A stretch of DNA of 64,000 bases from an uncultured Clostridia bacterium (GTDB taxonomy: Bacteria; Bacillota; Clostridia; Oscillospirales; Ruminococcaceae): NCBI GenBank assembly GCA_945876755.1, contig CAMCPM010000010.1, positions 1 through 64,000 on the forward strand, read 5' to 3'. Shown in pieces: positions 35,884 through 46,067 of the stretch (the first letter of the stretch is position 1; the number at the start of each line of letters is the position of its first letter). The notes below the pieces were generated by a model, which searched no databases, was not told the origin of the DNA, and saw nothing but the letters and a program-made list of their open reading frames with translations. The position numbers and the translations under genes are program-made.

Positions 35884-38404
35884 ACCATGTCCTGCCCTTT
35901 GAAACGTCGGCGGTAAGCGGAATATCCAGCTTTGCCGCGCTGCGCATTTCCTCGCCCAGCACCGCCGAGGCGCGCTCTGCGTCCTTTTCGCTTACCTCGA
36001 TGATAAGCTCGTCGTGTACCTGCAAGATAAGCCGCGCGTCAAGCTTTTCCGCTTTCAGCCGCTTGTAAACCTTTATCATCGCAATTTTGATTATGTCCGC
36101 CGCAGTACCTTGAATAGGAGCGTTCATTGCGGCTCGCTTGCCGAATGCCTGAATATTCTTGTTGGAATTTTTCAGCTCGGGAATAGGTCTGCGCCTGCCG
36201 AACATCGTTACCGCATAACCCTTTTCCTGCGCATCGGCAACGGTTTGCTCCATAAAGCTTTTAACGCCGGGGTATTTCGCAAGGTAATTCTTGATATATC
36301 TGTCCGCCTCGGCAACTGATACGCCGATATCCTTTGAAAGTGAGAACGCACCAATACCGTAGACAATACCGAAGTTTACCGCTTTTGCCGCACGGCGCAT
36401 CTCTGATGTGACCATATCCGCAGGCATATCAAAAACCTGCGCAGCGGTCGCAGTATGGATATCCATGCCCTTGTTGAAGCCGTCCTGCATATTTTTATCA
36501 CCGCTCATGTGAGAGAGTATACGCAGCTCGATCTGGCTGTAATCCGCATCAAGAAGCACATAACCCTCCTCGGCAACAAAAAATTTACGCATATTTCTTC
36601 CCAGCTCGGTTCGTACGGGAATATTCTGCACATTCGGCTCGGCAGAGGAAATTCGTCCCGTTCTGGTCTCCGTCTGCTTGAATACCGAATGGACTCTGCC
36701 GTCATCTGCAATGACCTTGAGCAGTCCCTCCACATAAGTTGAATTAAGCTTTGAAAGCTGGCGGTACTGCAAAATCGCGTCAACTATCTCATGCTTGTCG
36801 CGGAGATTTTCCAGAACGTCCGCATTGGTGGAGTAGCCCGTTTTAGTCTTCTTGCCTGCGGGAAGTCCCATTTCCTCAAAAAGCACGACACCAAGCTGTT
36901 TTGGCGAACCAATGTTGAACTCGTGTCCTGCCATAAAACAAATCTGCTGTTCAAGTCCTGTCATTTCCTCGGTAAGCTTTTCGCCGAACGCCTTTATACC
37001 TTCGCAGTCAACACGCACACCGTAATGCTCCATCGAAGCCAGCACCTCGGTAAGCGGCAGTTCAACCTCGTCAAGAAGCCATGTCATGCCCTGCTTTTCC
37101 GTTTCCGCAAGCATTGTGGGGATAAGCGTGTCAAGGGCGGCAATTTCGGAAAATTCCCCTAAATCCTCATATGTTGGCGAGCCGTACTCGGCGCACATTC
37201 TCTCCGTTGTATACTCAGACGAATTTGTGTTTAGAATGTACCCAAGAATGTCCGCGTCGGCGGCAATATTTTTAAGTTCTGTGCCGTTTTTGATACAGAA
37301 GCGGTACACCGGTTTTGCGTTTGCAGTATACTTTTTGCACCCCGAAGAAAGAAAATCAAGCTGCATTTTTTTGTCCGAAACGGTGTAGATTTTGCCCTCC
37401 GAAATAAGCTGCATTACGCCGTCTTTAATCAGGAAGGAAGCCTGTTTAAGAGCAGTAATATCCCCCGAAAATTCGCCGCATACCGCATACTCCTTTTTAG
37501 TCGGAGCAGCAATTTCCGCCGCCGTTTCGGTTACGGCAGCAGGCTTGATTTTAAGGCGTTCAAGCAGCTTGAACATTTCAAGCTCTGTAAGCAGCGACGA
37601 GATTTTTCCCTCGTCTGCTTCGCCTGTTTTGTACGCCGAAATATCCGTTTCGATTGGCGCATTTTTTACGATAGTTGCAAGCCACTTGCTCTGCTCCGCA
37701 TCGGCTTTTCCGGCTTCAAGCTTTGCAAGCACGGACTTTGTAGCTATTACCGCTCCGCTTTCAAGGGCGGAATAAAGTTCCTCAATGGTGTGATAGTCCT
37801 TGATAAGCTGGGTAGCGGTTTTCTCGCCAATACCCTTAACGCCGCTAATGTTGTCGGAGCTGTCACCCATCAGCGCTTTCAGGTCGATAAGTTCAATTGG
37901 CTTGATGCCATAATCCTCGATAAATTTCGCCTCGTCGTATTTAATCGTACCCTTTGTTGTGTGGAGCATGACTGTCGTTCCGCCGCCGATAAGCTGGAGG
38001 GAATCCCTATCCCCAGTGAGAATATAGCACTCGCCGTTTTCGTCGACGCAAAGCTTTGAAAGCGTGCCGAGAATGTCGTCCGCCTCGTACCCCTCGCACT
38101 CGATGACCCTTGTACCCATAGCCTTCAGCAGTTCCTTTATCATCGGCATCTGCTGTGCAAGCTCGTCGGGCATACCGTGGCGGTTTGCCTTGTAGCTTTC
38201 CACAGCTTTATGTCGAAACGTGGGCGCACGCAGGTCAAAGGCAACAGCTATACCGTCGGGGTGCAATTCGCCGACCATAGCAAGGTAAATATTCATAAAA
38301 CCCGTCACGGCGTTGGTATAAACGCCCTTTTTGTTGGACAGCATTTTTATTCCGTAAAACGCGCGGTTCATAATGCTGTTACCGTCTATGGCAAGCAGTT
38401 TCAT
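35867..38404 (-). CDS. polA: DNA polymerase I
   Basis: 5' nuclease domain; LLDADYSQIELRILSHMSGD, RRAAKAVNFGIVYGIGAFSL, LQVHDELIIEV. Confidence 0.98.
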   Translation of the reverse strand: MKLLAIDGNSIMNRAFYGIKMLSNKKGVYTNAVTGFMNIYLAMVGELHPDGIAVAFDLRAPTFRHKAVESYKANRHGMPDELAQQMPMIKELLKAMGTRVIECEGYEADDILGTLSKLCVDENGECYILTGDRDSLQLIGGGTTVMLHTTKGTIKYDEAKFIEDYGIKPIELIDLKALMGDSSDNISGVKGIGEKTATQLIKDYHTIEELYSALESGAVIATKSVLAKLEAGKADAEQSKWLATIVKNAPIETDISAYKTGEADEGKISSLLTELEMFKLLERLKIKPAAVTETAAEIAAPTKKEYAVCGEFSGDITALKQASFLIKDGVMQLISEGKIYTVSDKKMQLDFLSSGCKKYTANAKPVYRFCIKNGTELKNIAADADILGYILNTNSSEYTTERMCAEYGSPTYEDLGEFSEIAALDTLIPTMLAETEKQGMTWLLDEVELPLTEVLASMEHYGVRVDCEGIKAFGEKLTEEMTGLEQQICFMAGHEFNIGSPKQLGVVLFEEMGLPAGKKTKTGYSTNADVLENLRDKHEIVDAILQYRQLSKLNSTYVEGLLKVIADDGRVHSVFKQTETRTGRISSAEPNVQNIPVRTELGRNMRKFFVAEEGYVLLDADYSQIELRILSHMSGDKNMQDGFNKGMDIHTATAAQVFDMPADMVTSEMRRAAKAVNFGIVYGIGAFSLSKDIGVSVAEADRYIKNYLAKYPGVKSFMEQTVADAQEKGYAVTMFGRRRPIPELKNSNKNIQAFGKRAAMNAPIQGTAADIIKIAMIKVYKRLKAEKLDARLILQVHDELIIEVSEKDAERASAVLGEEMRSAAKLDIPLTADVSKGRTWYDAKG

Positions 38405-38441
38405 AGCTTTATACTCCTTTTATTTTATCCGCAGAAAGCGG

Positions 38442-39008
38442 TTACTTTACAAAAAATTCTTTCAGCTTTTTCAGAGCAAGTGCCCTGTGGCTGACAGCGT
38501 TTTTCTCCTCTGCGGAAAGCTCGGCAAAGGATTTTTCGCCGTACATAAATATCGGGTCGTAGCCAAAACCGTTAGTACCACGATTTTCGTAACCTATCTT
38601 CCCGAAGCATTTTCCCTCGAAATAGCGTTCCCTGCCCTGCTTGTCAATATAGCAGATGCAGCAGGCAAAATCCGCCGTGCGCTTCTCGTCAGGAACGTCC
38701 TTCATTTCCGCAAGCACCTTCGCTTTGCGCTGTCCCTCTGGAGCGTATCTTGCAGAGTAAATTCCGGGCGCTCCGTTCAAGGCTTCGATTTCAAGTCCGC
38801 TGTCGTCGGCAAGAACAGGAAGTCCCGTTAAATCATATACTGCTTTCGCTTTCAGGTAAGCATTTTCGGCAAAGGTTTTTCCCGTTTCTTCAACCTCGAT
38901 ATCAGCGCCCGATTCCGCCTGCGAAATGACCTCAATTCCCGCAGGTTCAAGAATTTCACGGATCTCACGGAGCTTGTTTTTATTGTTTGACGCAAGAATT
39001 ATTTTCAT
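38442..39008 (-). CDS. rdgB: XTP/dITP diphosphatase (RdgB/HAM1 family)
   Basis: MKIILASNNKNKLREIREIL...LPVLADDSGLEIEALNGAPGIYSARYA. Confidence 0.97.
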   Translation of the reverse strand: MKIILASNNKNKLREIREILEPAGIEVISQAESGADIEVEETGKTFAENAYLKAKAVYDLTGLPVLADDSGLEIEALNGAPGIYSARYAPEGQRKAKVLAEMKDVPDEKRTADFACCICYIDKQGRERYFEGKCFGKIGYENRGTNGFGYDPIFMYGEKSFAELSAEEKNAVSHRALALKKLKEFFVK

Positions 39009-39011
39009 ATA

Positions 39012-40244
39012 TTATTCCTCAGTATCGGTGTCTTCTTTTTTCTTTTTGCCAAAGGAAATTTCCTTAAACAAAAATCCGAATTTGCCGTTCTTCAAATCCT
39101 TTTTCTCCTGCACTTCTTCCTCTGCTTCGGCGGTTTCCTCTGCTTCCGTTACAGACTCTTCTTCCGCTTCGGGAACGATTTCCTCTGCTTCCGGAGTTGT
39201 CTCTGTTTCTTCCGCAATTTCCGTAACAGCCTCTTCCGTTTCGTGAATTTCTTCGGTAACTTCTTCCGCAAATTCCTCGGGAATATCTTCTTTCTCACCG
39301 TCGGTCAGGCGCTCATAGTTGTACTCAAAATCGGTTTCTGTTTCAAAGAGAGCATCTGCAAAATCTTTTGCATGGAAGTCCTGCAAATCGTCAAGCTTTT
39401 CGCCTACGCCCACAAGCTTAACAGGTATGCCAAGCTCACGGTGAATGGAAATGATTATGCCGCCCTTTGCGGTGCCGTCAAGCTTTGTGAGGACAATTCC
39501 CGTAATTTCCGCAGCCTCGCTAAAAAGCTTCGCCTGATTGACCGCGTTTTGTCCCGTTGTTGAGTCCAGAACAAGCAGCGTTTCAAGAGAGCAGCCCTCC
39601 GCCTGCTGGTGTACGATACGGCTGATTTTTTTCAGCTCGTCCATAAGATTTTTCTTGTTGTGGAGACGTCCTGCTGTGTCGCAGATAAGCACGTCCGTCC
39701 CCCTCGCCTTTGCCGCAGTTACCGCGTCAAAAACTACCGAAGCAGGGTCAGAGCCTTCGGCGTGCTTCACGATATCGACTCCTGCACGCTCCGTCCAAAC
39801 CTCAAGCTGCTCGATAGCAGCCGCACGGAAGGTATCCGCCGCCGCAACAAGAACGCTCTTTCCCTCGTTTTTGTAACGTGCTGCAAGCTTGCCGATGGTA
39901 GTGGTTTTTCCTGCGCCGTTCACACCAATAACAAGAATGACCGCAGGCTTTGCGGAAGTGTCAATACCCTTGTCCTCGCCCAGCATTTCGATGATTATCT
40001 CTTTAAGCTCGGTTTTTATTTGAGCAGGGTCGGTAATACCCTTTTCCTTGACTTTTTTGCGAAGCTCGCCGCAGATATCGAGAGAGGTCTCCACACCGAT
40101 ATCGCAGGTGATGAGCAACTCCTCAAGCTCCTCGAAAAACTCCTCGTCGATTTTTGTAAAAGAATTCATCAGCGATTCAAGCTTGCCCATCATTGAATCC
40201 TTGGTCTTTTTCAGACCTGCGGCAATTTTGCTGAAAATGTTCAT
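39012..40244 (-). CDS. ftsY: Signal recognition particle receptor FtsY with Glu-rich C-terminal extension
   Basis: VIGVNGAGKTTTIGKLAARYKNEGKSVLVAAADTFRAAAIEQLEVW...LTKLDGTAKGG. Confidence 0.97.
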   Translation of the reverse strand: MNIFSKIAAGLKKTKDSMMGKLESLMNSFTKIDEEFFEELEELLITCDIGVETSLDICGELRKKVKEKGITDPAQIKTELKEIIIEMLGEDKGIDTSAKPAVILVIGVNGAGKTTTIGKLAARYKNEGKSVLVAAADTFRAAAIEQLEVWTERAGVDIVKHAEGSDPASVVFDAVTAAKARGTDVLICDTAGRLHNKKNLMDELKKISRIVHQQAEGCSLETLLVLDSTTGQNAVNQAKLFSEAAEITGIVLTKLDGTAKGGIIISIHRELGIPVKLVGVGEKLDDLQDFHAKDFADALFETETDFEYNYERLTDGEKEDIPEEFAEEVTEEIHETEEAVTEIAEETETTPEAEEIVPEAEEESVTEAEETAEAEEEVQEKKDLKNGKFGFLFKEISFGKKKKEDTDTEE

Positions 40245-40304
40245 TGCCAGAACCTCCTTGATTATTTAAATATATAAACTTCTGTTTTTACGAAGAAATA
40301 ATTC

Positions 40305-40733
40305 TTAGTTCTCATACCTTGAAAGCACCGACAGCATTTCTTCAAGTTCCTGCTGCTGATTCGTGAAGCCTGACCCTAAAATCTTAGGGGCGACCTGAAA
40401 TTTCAGCTTTAAGTCCTTTCTTTCCATCAGAAATACCGCTTCTATCATATACTGTCCGAAAAGACTTTTATGTATTTTCAGCTTTTTCACAAAACTCATT
40501 TCAAAGGCACTTTTTTCGCAATCGCAAAGGAAATATAGCAAACTCGGAAATCTTGCGGTAAGAAGCCTCCCCCTGTCCGTACAAGCTGCAAATCCGGGAA
40601 GCACGTTTCTTGTTCCGACTCCGGCAAAAAAATCCGTACGCTTGAAAACGCAATAAACCGAAGCGGTGCAGCTTTCACCCGGCAAAAGCATTGCCGCGAA
40701 AGCCTCGTCCATATTCTGCTGATTGAATTTCAT
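40305..40733 (-). CDS. Hypothetical protein (PH-like fold suspected)
   Basis: ORF 142 aa from RBS-linked ATG; MKFNQQNMDEAFAAMLLPGESCTASVYCVFKRTDFFAGVGTRNV. Confidence 0.6.
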   Translation of the reverse strand: MKFNQQNMDEAFAAMLLPGESCTASVYCVFKRTDFFAGVGTRNVLPGFAACTDRGRLLTARFPSLLYFLCDCEKSAFEMSFVKKLKIHKSLFGQYMIEAVFLMERKDLKLKFQVAPKILGSGFTNQQQELEEMLSVLSRYEN

Positions 40734-40782
40734 TGTACGAACCTCCTTGATAGTTGCATTGAATGTTAAGCTGTACAAAACA

Positions 40783-40807
40783 ATTCCGAATTACGCATTA
40801 CGAATTA
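40783..40807. repeat. Copy of the AATTCGTAATGCGTAATTCGG motif overlapping the smc stop codon
   Basis: + strand AATTCCGAATTACGCATTACGAATTAA; matches motifs in 35255-35351. Confidence 0.75.
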
Positions 40808-43800
40808 ACATCAATATCCGCAGGCGGTTGGTCAAGACGCAGTACCTTTGAAATACCCTTTTCCTGCATAGTCACGCCGTACATAACATCTGCCTCGTCC
40901 ATGGTGCCGCGGCGGTGCGTAACAAGAATAAACTGAGTCGTATCGGTAAAGTTGCGCAGATATTGTGCGTACTTCGTAACATTTATATCATCAAGCGCCG
41001 CTTCGATTTCATCAAGGATACAGAACGGCGCAGGCTTGATTTTAAGTATCGCAAAATAAATCGCAATTGCAACAAACGCCTGCTCGCCGCCCGAAAGAAG
41101 CGACAGATTTTTTATTACCTTGCCCGGAGGCGCAACATTTATCTCAATTCCCGATTCAAGCACGTCATCAGGGTCGGTGAGAGTAAGCTCTGCTTTGCCG
41201 CCACCGAAAAGCTCCACGAAAATCTGCTTGAAGTTCTCGTTGATAAGGCTGAAGCTTTCGCTGAACTGACGGCGCATATTGTCTGTCAGCTCCTCGATAA
41301 GCTTTTCAAGCTCACGCTTTGAAGTCTCAACGTCGTCAAGCTGTTCTTTCATAAAGGTGTAACGTTCGGAGACCTCCTTGTACTCCTCAATTGCCGCAAC
41401 GTTTACGCTGCCCAGACCGCGTATCTTCTGCTTTATTTCGTTCAGGTCACGCTGAACGACAAGCAGGTCGTCAACAGGCTTTGCGATATCCTTTGCTTCG
41501 GAAAGATACATTCCGTACTGCTCGTGCATATCGGCAACAATGCCGTCATAGCTGCTCTGAACGGACACACGGCGTTCCTCCAGCCTTGTCATTTCACGGG
41601 AGAATTTTTCTTTCTGCTCGTTCAGTTCCCGTATCTTCACACGTCCCTCGTTGGACTTCTGCTCCATTGCACGGTGTTCGGACTGCTCATCAAGAATTTT
41701 GGCATTGATGTCCGAAACTGCGTCCGCAGAATTAACGAGAGCCGCCTTGCGCTCCTCGATAAGCTCCTGCTTTTCCGCAATAATTTTGTTTTGTTCTTCA
41801 AGCGCAAGAGCAAGCCTTGCGGTGTTGTCACCCAGCGCCGAGAACTGCTCCTCAAGCTGCTTTATCTCAGTGTTGAGAGCGTCCTTGTCCTTGCTGCGTT
41901 CAAGCTGATAAAGCTTCATTTCCGACAGCTTAGCAGACAGTTCCTCACGCTTTTCACGGAGAGAATTTCTCTGCTCGTCGCTGTCTGCGGCAAGCTTTTC
42001 AAGCTCTGCGATCTCCACTTCGCAGGACTTTAACTGTTCTGCGGCTTCCGCTGCGTTTTTCTCGGTTTCTGCAATTTTTTCCGTGTACCGCTTTGCATTT
42101 TCCGCAGTACCTTCAAGCTGACGGACATTCTGTTCAAACAAAGCTTCAATGCGCTTTATTTCAGCGTCAAAACGTATCTTGTCCTCGCCGATAATGCGCA
42201 GTTCATCCTTTGCGCCCTCAATGTCAAAATGCAGCTTGTCGGTTTCCGACTGAAGCTTGTCAACCGTCTGCTTAACGGTATTGAGCCGTTCGGAAAGCTG
42301 CTCTTTTTCGGAGTTCAGCTTTTCAATGTCATTCTTTCGTGTAAGTACACCGCTTGACTTCGCCGCAGAGCCGCCCGTAAAGGAACCGCCTGCGTTGATA
42401 ACCTGACCGTCAAGGGTCACGATTTTAAATTTATAGCCGTACTTTTTCGCAATGACCGCTGCAGAATCAATATCCTCGGCAACAGCAATACGTCCCAGAA
42501 GCGAAGCGAAAATTCCACCAAGTTCCTGCTGATAACCAACCAGATCTACCGCAAGAGAAACAAATCCGCCGCAGTCTTCAAGACCCTTTTCCGCAAGACG
42601 GTTTCCCTTTACAGACGTAACAGGAAGAAAGGTTGCACGTCCGGATTTTGTTTCCTGCAAAAGCCTGATTCCGCGCTTTGCAGTCTCTTCGTTATCAACA
42701 ACAATGTTCTGAAGCGCACCACCCAGAGCAGTTTCAATTGCAACACTGTATTTCTGCTCAACGCTTATAAGCTGTGCAACAGAGCCGTACACACCGCGAA
42801 GCTGTCCCGTTTTTGAAGCTTTAAGCACCTGTTTTACCGAATGTGCAAAACCCTCCATGCTGTTCTCCAGATCGGTCAGCAAACGTATACGCTGCTCCTT
42901 GTCACGTATTGAAAAGCTTATGTCCTCAAATTCTTTTTTCGCAAGAGCAAGCTTTTCGGCACGTCCCGAATGAAGCTTGGAAAGTCCCGAAACACGGTTG
43001 TTTGCCTCGCTTGTTTTTTCGTCAAGCAGACGAATATCATCCTCAGTCTCCTTCTTCTCCCTTGCAAGCTCCTCGCTGTTTATGCGGAGCTGCTCCTCCA
43101 GCGCACGGCACTGTTTAAGCTGTTCCGCAAGCTCGGCTTTGCCCGAATCGCCGGACGTTATCGCAATGTTCAGCTCCGACTGCCTGATATACAGCTTATT
43201 AAGCGTACCGCTTACGTCTGAGTATCTGCTGTCAAAACTGTCCTGCTCGGAAATAAGTGCGTTCAGTTCTTCGCTTGCAGCCGTATATTTCTTTTCCGTT
43301 TCAGAGATATCATCGTCCGCTTTCTTGACAAGAGCAAGCTTTTCCTCAATGATTCTGCGATTTTCTTCACCGGAATTTTCAGCATTTTTCTGCTGGTTTT
43401 CAATGTCCGCAATAGTCTCTCTGCAATGAACTATATCATTTTCATAAACTGCAATATCCGAGTGAAGCTGAGTGTTTGAACGCTCCGCCTCAAGGATCCT
43501 TGCACGCATTTCCTCAATTCGTATCGCTGAAGCCTGCATCTGATTCTGAAGTTCCTCGGACTCGGCTTCAAGACGTGCAATATCCGCTTCAACTCCGTCG
43601 TACTCATTGGTATTTATAAGTATTTTATCCGAAAGTTCGGAAAGCTTTTCTTTCAGATCGTCAAGCTGCTTGACCCAGACCGTTATTTCAAGCGATTTTT
43701 TCTGCTCGGAATATTCAAGGAATTTTGCCGCCTTTTCTGACTGTATACGAAGCGGCTCAACACGACTTTCCAGCTCGCCCATAATATCACGCAAACGGAG

Positions 43801-44364
43801 AATATTCTCCTGCGCAGCCGCAAGCCGCCTTTCTGCTTCCGCCTTTTTATAGCGGAACTTGGAAATTCCTGCTGCTTCCTCAAAAATCTCACGGCGCTCG
43901 CCGGACTTTGCCGAAACTATTTCAGCAACACGACCCTGACCGATTATAGAGTAGCCGTCACGTCCCAGACCTGTGTCCATAAAAAGTTCGTAAATGTCCT
44001 TCAAGCGCACCTGCGAACCGTTGATAAGGTACTCGCTTTCGCCGCTGCGGTAAAGCTTTCTCGTTACCGAAACTCTGTCGGAGGGAATTTGCAGAATACC
44101 TCTGTTGTTAACGATATTCAGCGTTACCTGAGCAAAGCCAACCGCCTTACGCTGAGTAGTACCTGCAAAAATTACGTCCTCCATTTTTCCGCCGCGGAGG
44201 TTTTTGGACGACTGCTCGCCCAGTACCCAGCGCACAGCGTCGCCTATGTTCGACTTGCCGCTTCCGTTAGGTCCGACAACAGCGGTAAGTCCCTTATGGA
44301 AGTCCAGTTTTATTTTATCGGGGAAGGATTTAAACCCCTGCATTTCAAGTGATTCAAGATACAT
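40798..44364 (-). CDS. smc: Chromosome segregation protein SMC
   Basis: MYLESLEMQGFKSFPDKIKLDFHKGLTAVVGPNGSGKSNIGDAVRWVLGEQSSKNLRG...LSGGEQAFVAIAIYFAI. Confidence 0.99.
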   Translation of the reverse strand: MYLESLEMQGFKSFPDKIKLDFHKGLTAVVGPNGSGKSNIGDAVRWVLGEQSSKNLRGGKMEDVIFAGTTQRKAVGFAQVTLNIVNNRGILQIPSDRVSVTRKLYRSGESEYLINGSQVRLKDIYELFMDTGLGRDGYSIIGQGRVAEIVSAKSGERREIFEEAAGISKFRYKKAEAERRLAAAQENILRLRDIMGELESRVEPLRIQSEKAAKFLEYSEQKKSLEITVWVKQLDDLKEKLSELSDKILINTNEYDGVEADIARLEAESEELQNQMQASAIRIEEMRARILEAERSNTQLHSDIAVYENDIVHCRETIADIENQQKNAENSGEENRRIIEEKLALVKKADDDISETEKKYTAASEELNALISEQDSFDSRYSDVSGTLNKLYIRQSELNIAITSGDSGKAELAEQLKQCRALEEQLRINSEELAREKKETEDDIRLLDEKTSEANNRVSGLSKLHSGRAEKLALAKKEFEDISFSIRDKEQRIRLLTDLENSMEGFAHSVKQVLKASKTGQLRGVYGSVAQLISVEQKYSVAIETALGGALQNIVVDNEETAKRGIRLLQETKSGRATFLPVTSVKGNRLAEKGLEDCGGFVSLAVDLVGYQQELGGIFASLLGRIAVAEDIDSAAVIAKKYGYKFKIVTLDGQVINAGGSFTGGSAAKSSGVLTRKNDIEKLNSEKEQLSERLNTVKQTVDKLQSETDKLHFDIEGAKDELRIIGEDKIRFDAEIKRIEALFEQNVRQLEGTAENAKRYTEKIAETEKNAAEAAEQLKSCEVEIAELEKLAADSDEQRNSLREKREELSAKLSEMKLYQLERSKDKDALNTEIKQLEEQFSALGDNTARLALALEEQNKIIAEKQELIEERKAALVNSADAVSDINAKILDEQSEHRAMEQKSNEGRVKIRELNEQKEKFSREMTRLEERRVSVQSSYDGIVADMHEQYGMYLSEAKDIAKPVDDLLVVQRDLNEIKQKIRGLGSVNVAAIEEYKEVSERYTFMKEQLDDVETSKRELEKLIEELTDNMRRQFSESFSLINENFKQIFVELFGGGKAELTLTDPDDVLESGIEINVAPPGKVIKNLSLLSGGEQAFVAIAIYFAILKIKPAPFCILDEIEAALDDINVTKYAQYLRNFTDTTQFILVTHRRGTMDEADVMYGVTMQEKGISKVLRLDQPPADIDVNS

Positions 44365-44365
44365 T

Positions 44366-45358
44366 TCATTCGTCCTTTTTTATTATAATTTCACGGTTTT
44401 TAAGCTTTTCATCGGGGCGGATTTTTAACATTACCCCTTTTTCCCCGAAGTAATCCACGTTGCAGCGCTTATGTCCTGCCGCCTTGCTTACGGCGTTGGG
44501 AGCAGTATAAACGGTGAAGCTTTTTCCGTCCGTAAGTTTCTCTTCAATTGCCCTGCGGAAGAGTATTCCTTCGCAAATCTCACGGAAAGCCGGGTGATAA
44601 AATCCTCCCAGCATATCTTCCTCGACCGTTTCCGATGCGTGCAGACCAAGCTTGATGACCCGTATGCCGCTTTGCTCGAACATTTCCAGCATATCCGCGC
44701 AGATTTCTGCCGCAGTTTCAAAGCTGTACGGCACAAAATCTCCGCGCACATAAAGTTCTCCGAGACGAGTCCCTTTCAGTATAACCGTAGGGTAGATGCG
44801 CACTGTTTCGGGGTTTATCAAAATAATTTCCCGTGCTGTCTGCAAATCTTTTTCCGGGTCGGACTTATACAGTCCCGTCATCATCTGCAAGCCAAGCTCA
44901 AATCCATATTCTTTTATCAGCGCAGAGGCTTTCCGCACATCATCGACGGTATGACCTCTGTCGTTCGCCGCAAGTACAGAATCGTCCATTGACTGCGCTC
45001 CAAGCTCAATCGCAGTCACGCCGTATTTTTTCAGTACACCAAGCACGTCTCTGTCAATGCAGTCGGGACGGGTCGAAATTCTTATGCCGCTTACCGCTCC
45101 ACCTTGCACGAACGGGTACGACACTTCAAGCAGAGATGTCATATATCCCCGTTCAATTGCAGTAAAGCTTCCTCCGAAAAATGCGATCTCAGCCGTACCG
45201 TCGGGAAGATTTTCACAAGCGGTTTCAAGCGTTGCTTTTATCTCGTCAGCCGAAGGCGCGGAAACTGTATGGCTTATCGTCCGCTGGTTGCAGAACGAGC
45301 ACATATTCGGACAGCCCAAATGCGGAATAAAAATTGAAATATTGCTATGCTTTTTCAT
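44366..45358 (-). CDS. Radical SAM protein of Elp3-like type
   Basis: IFIPHLGCPNMCSFCNQRTISH (CxxxxCxxC-type); GIRISTRPDCIDRDVL. Confidence 0.9.
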   Translation of the reverse strand: MKKHSNISIFIPHLGCPNMCSFCNQRTISHTVSAPSADEIKATLETACENLPDGTAEIAFFGGSFTAIERGYMTSLLEVSYPFVQGGAVSGIRISTRPDCIDRDVLGVLKKYGVTAIELGAQSMDDSVLAANDRGHTVDDVRKASALIKEYGFELGLQMMTGLYKSDPEKDLQTAREIILINPETVRIYPTVILKGTRLGELYVRGDFVPYSFETAAEICADMLEMFEQSGIRVIKLGLHASETVEEDMLGGFYHPAFREICEGILFRRAIEEKLTDGKSFTVYTAPNAVSKAAGHKRCNVDYFGEKGVMLKIRPDEKLKNREIIIKKDE

Positions 45359-45360
45359 TT

Positions 45361-46053
45361 TTAAATTTTATAACCCATAAGCCGCAGAGCTTCTCTCGCA
45401 GCAGCCTGTTCAGCCTGCTTTTTGCTGTGGCCCTCGCCTGTACCGATAATATTGCTGTTCAGCTGTACATTTACCACAAAACGTCTGTCGTGGTCTGGAC
45501 CTATCTGCTCGGCAAGGACGTATTCCACGCGCTCCTCGGGATTGCGCTGAATAATTTCCTGAAGCATGGTTTTATAGTCGTGAAGCGCCTTTGAACTGTT
45601 GGCGTCAAGATTTTTCGGAATAAACGAGAGGACGTATTTTTCCGCTGCGTCCATTCCCCCATCAAGAAAAATTGCCGCAATGACAGCCTCAAAAGCGTCG
45701 GAAACGATTGACGGACGCTCTCTGCCGCCGCTGTTTTCTTCGCCCTTTCCAAGCAGGATATGCTGTCCCAGATCAATCTTTTTCGAGAACTCAAACAACG
45801 CCTTTTCGCACACAAGTGAGGCTCTTATCTTAGTCAGTTCCCCCTCCGGAAGATGCTTAAAGTGAGTAAAAAGATGCTTTGAAACAACGATTGAAAGCAC
45901 ACTGTCGCCAAGGAATTCAAGGCGTTCGTTTGAGTTTCTGCCGTGCTTGCTTTCGTTGGCGTAGGAAGAATGTGAAAGCGCCTCGTGCAGAAGCTCTTTA
46001 TTTTTAAAAGTGTAGCCGATTTTACGTTCAAATTCGGTGAAATCCATTTTCAT
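45361..46053 (-). CDS. rnc: Ribonuclease III
   Basis: NERLEFLGDSVLSIVVSKHLF...dsRBD GTGEGHSKKQAEQAAAREAL. Confidence 0.98.
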   Translation of the reverse strand: MKMDFTEFERKIGYTFKNKELLHEALSHSSYANESKHGRNSNERLEFLGDSVLSIVVSKHLFTHFKHLPEGELTKIRASLVCEKALFEFSKKIDLGQHILLGKGEENSGGRERPSIVSDAFEAVIAAIFLDGGMDAAEKYVLSFIPKNLDANSSKALHDYKTMLQEIIQRNPEERVEYVLAEQIGPDHDRRFVVNVQLNSNIIGTGEGHSKKQAEQAAAREALRLMGYKI

Positions 46054-46067
46054 TTCCTCACAAAAAA

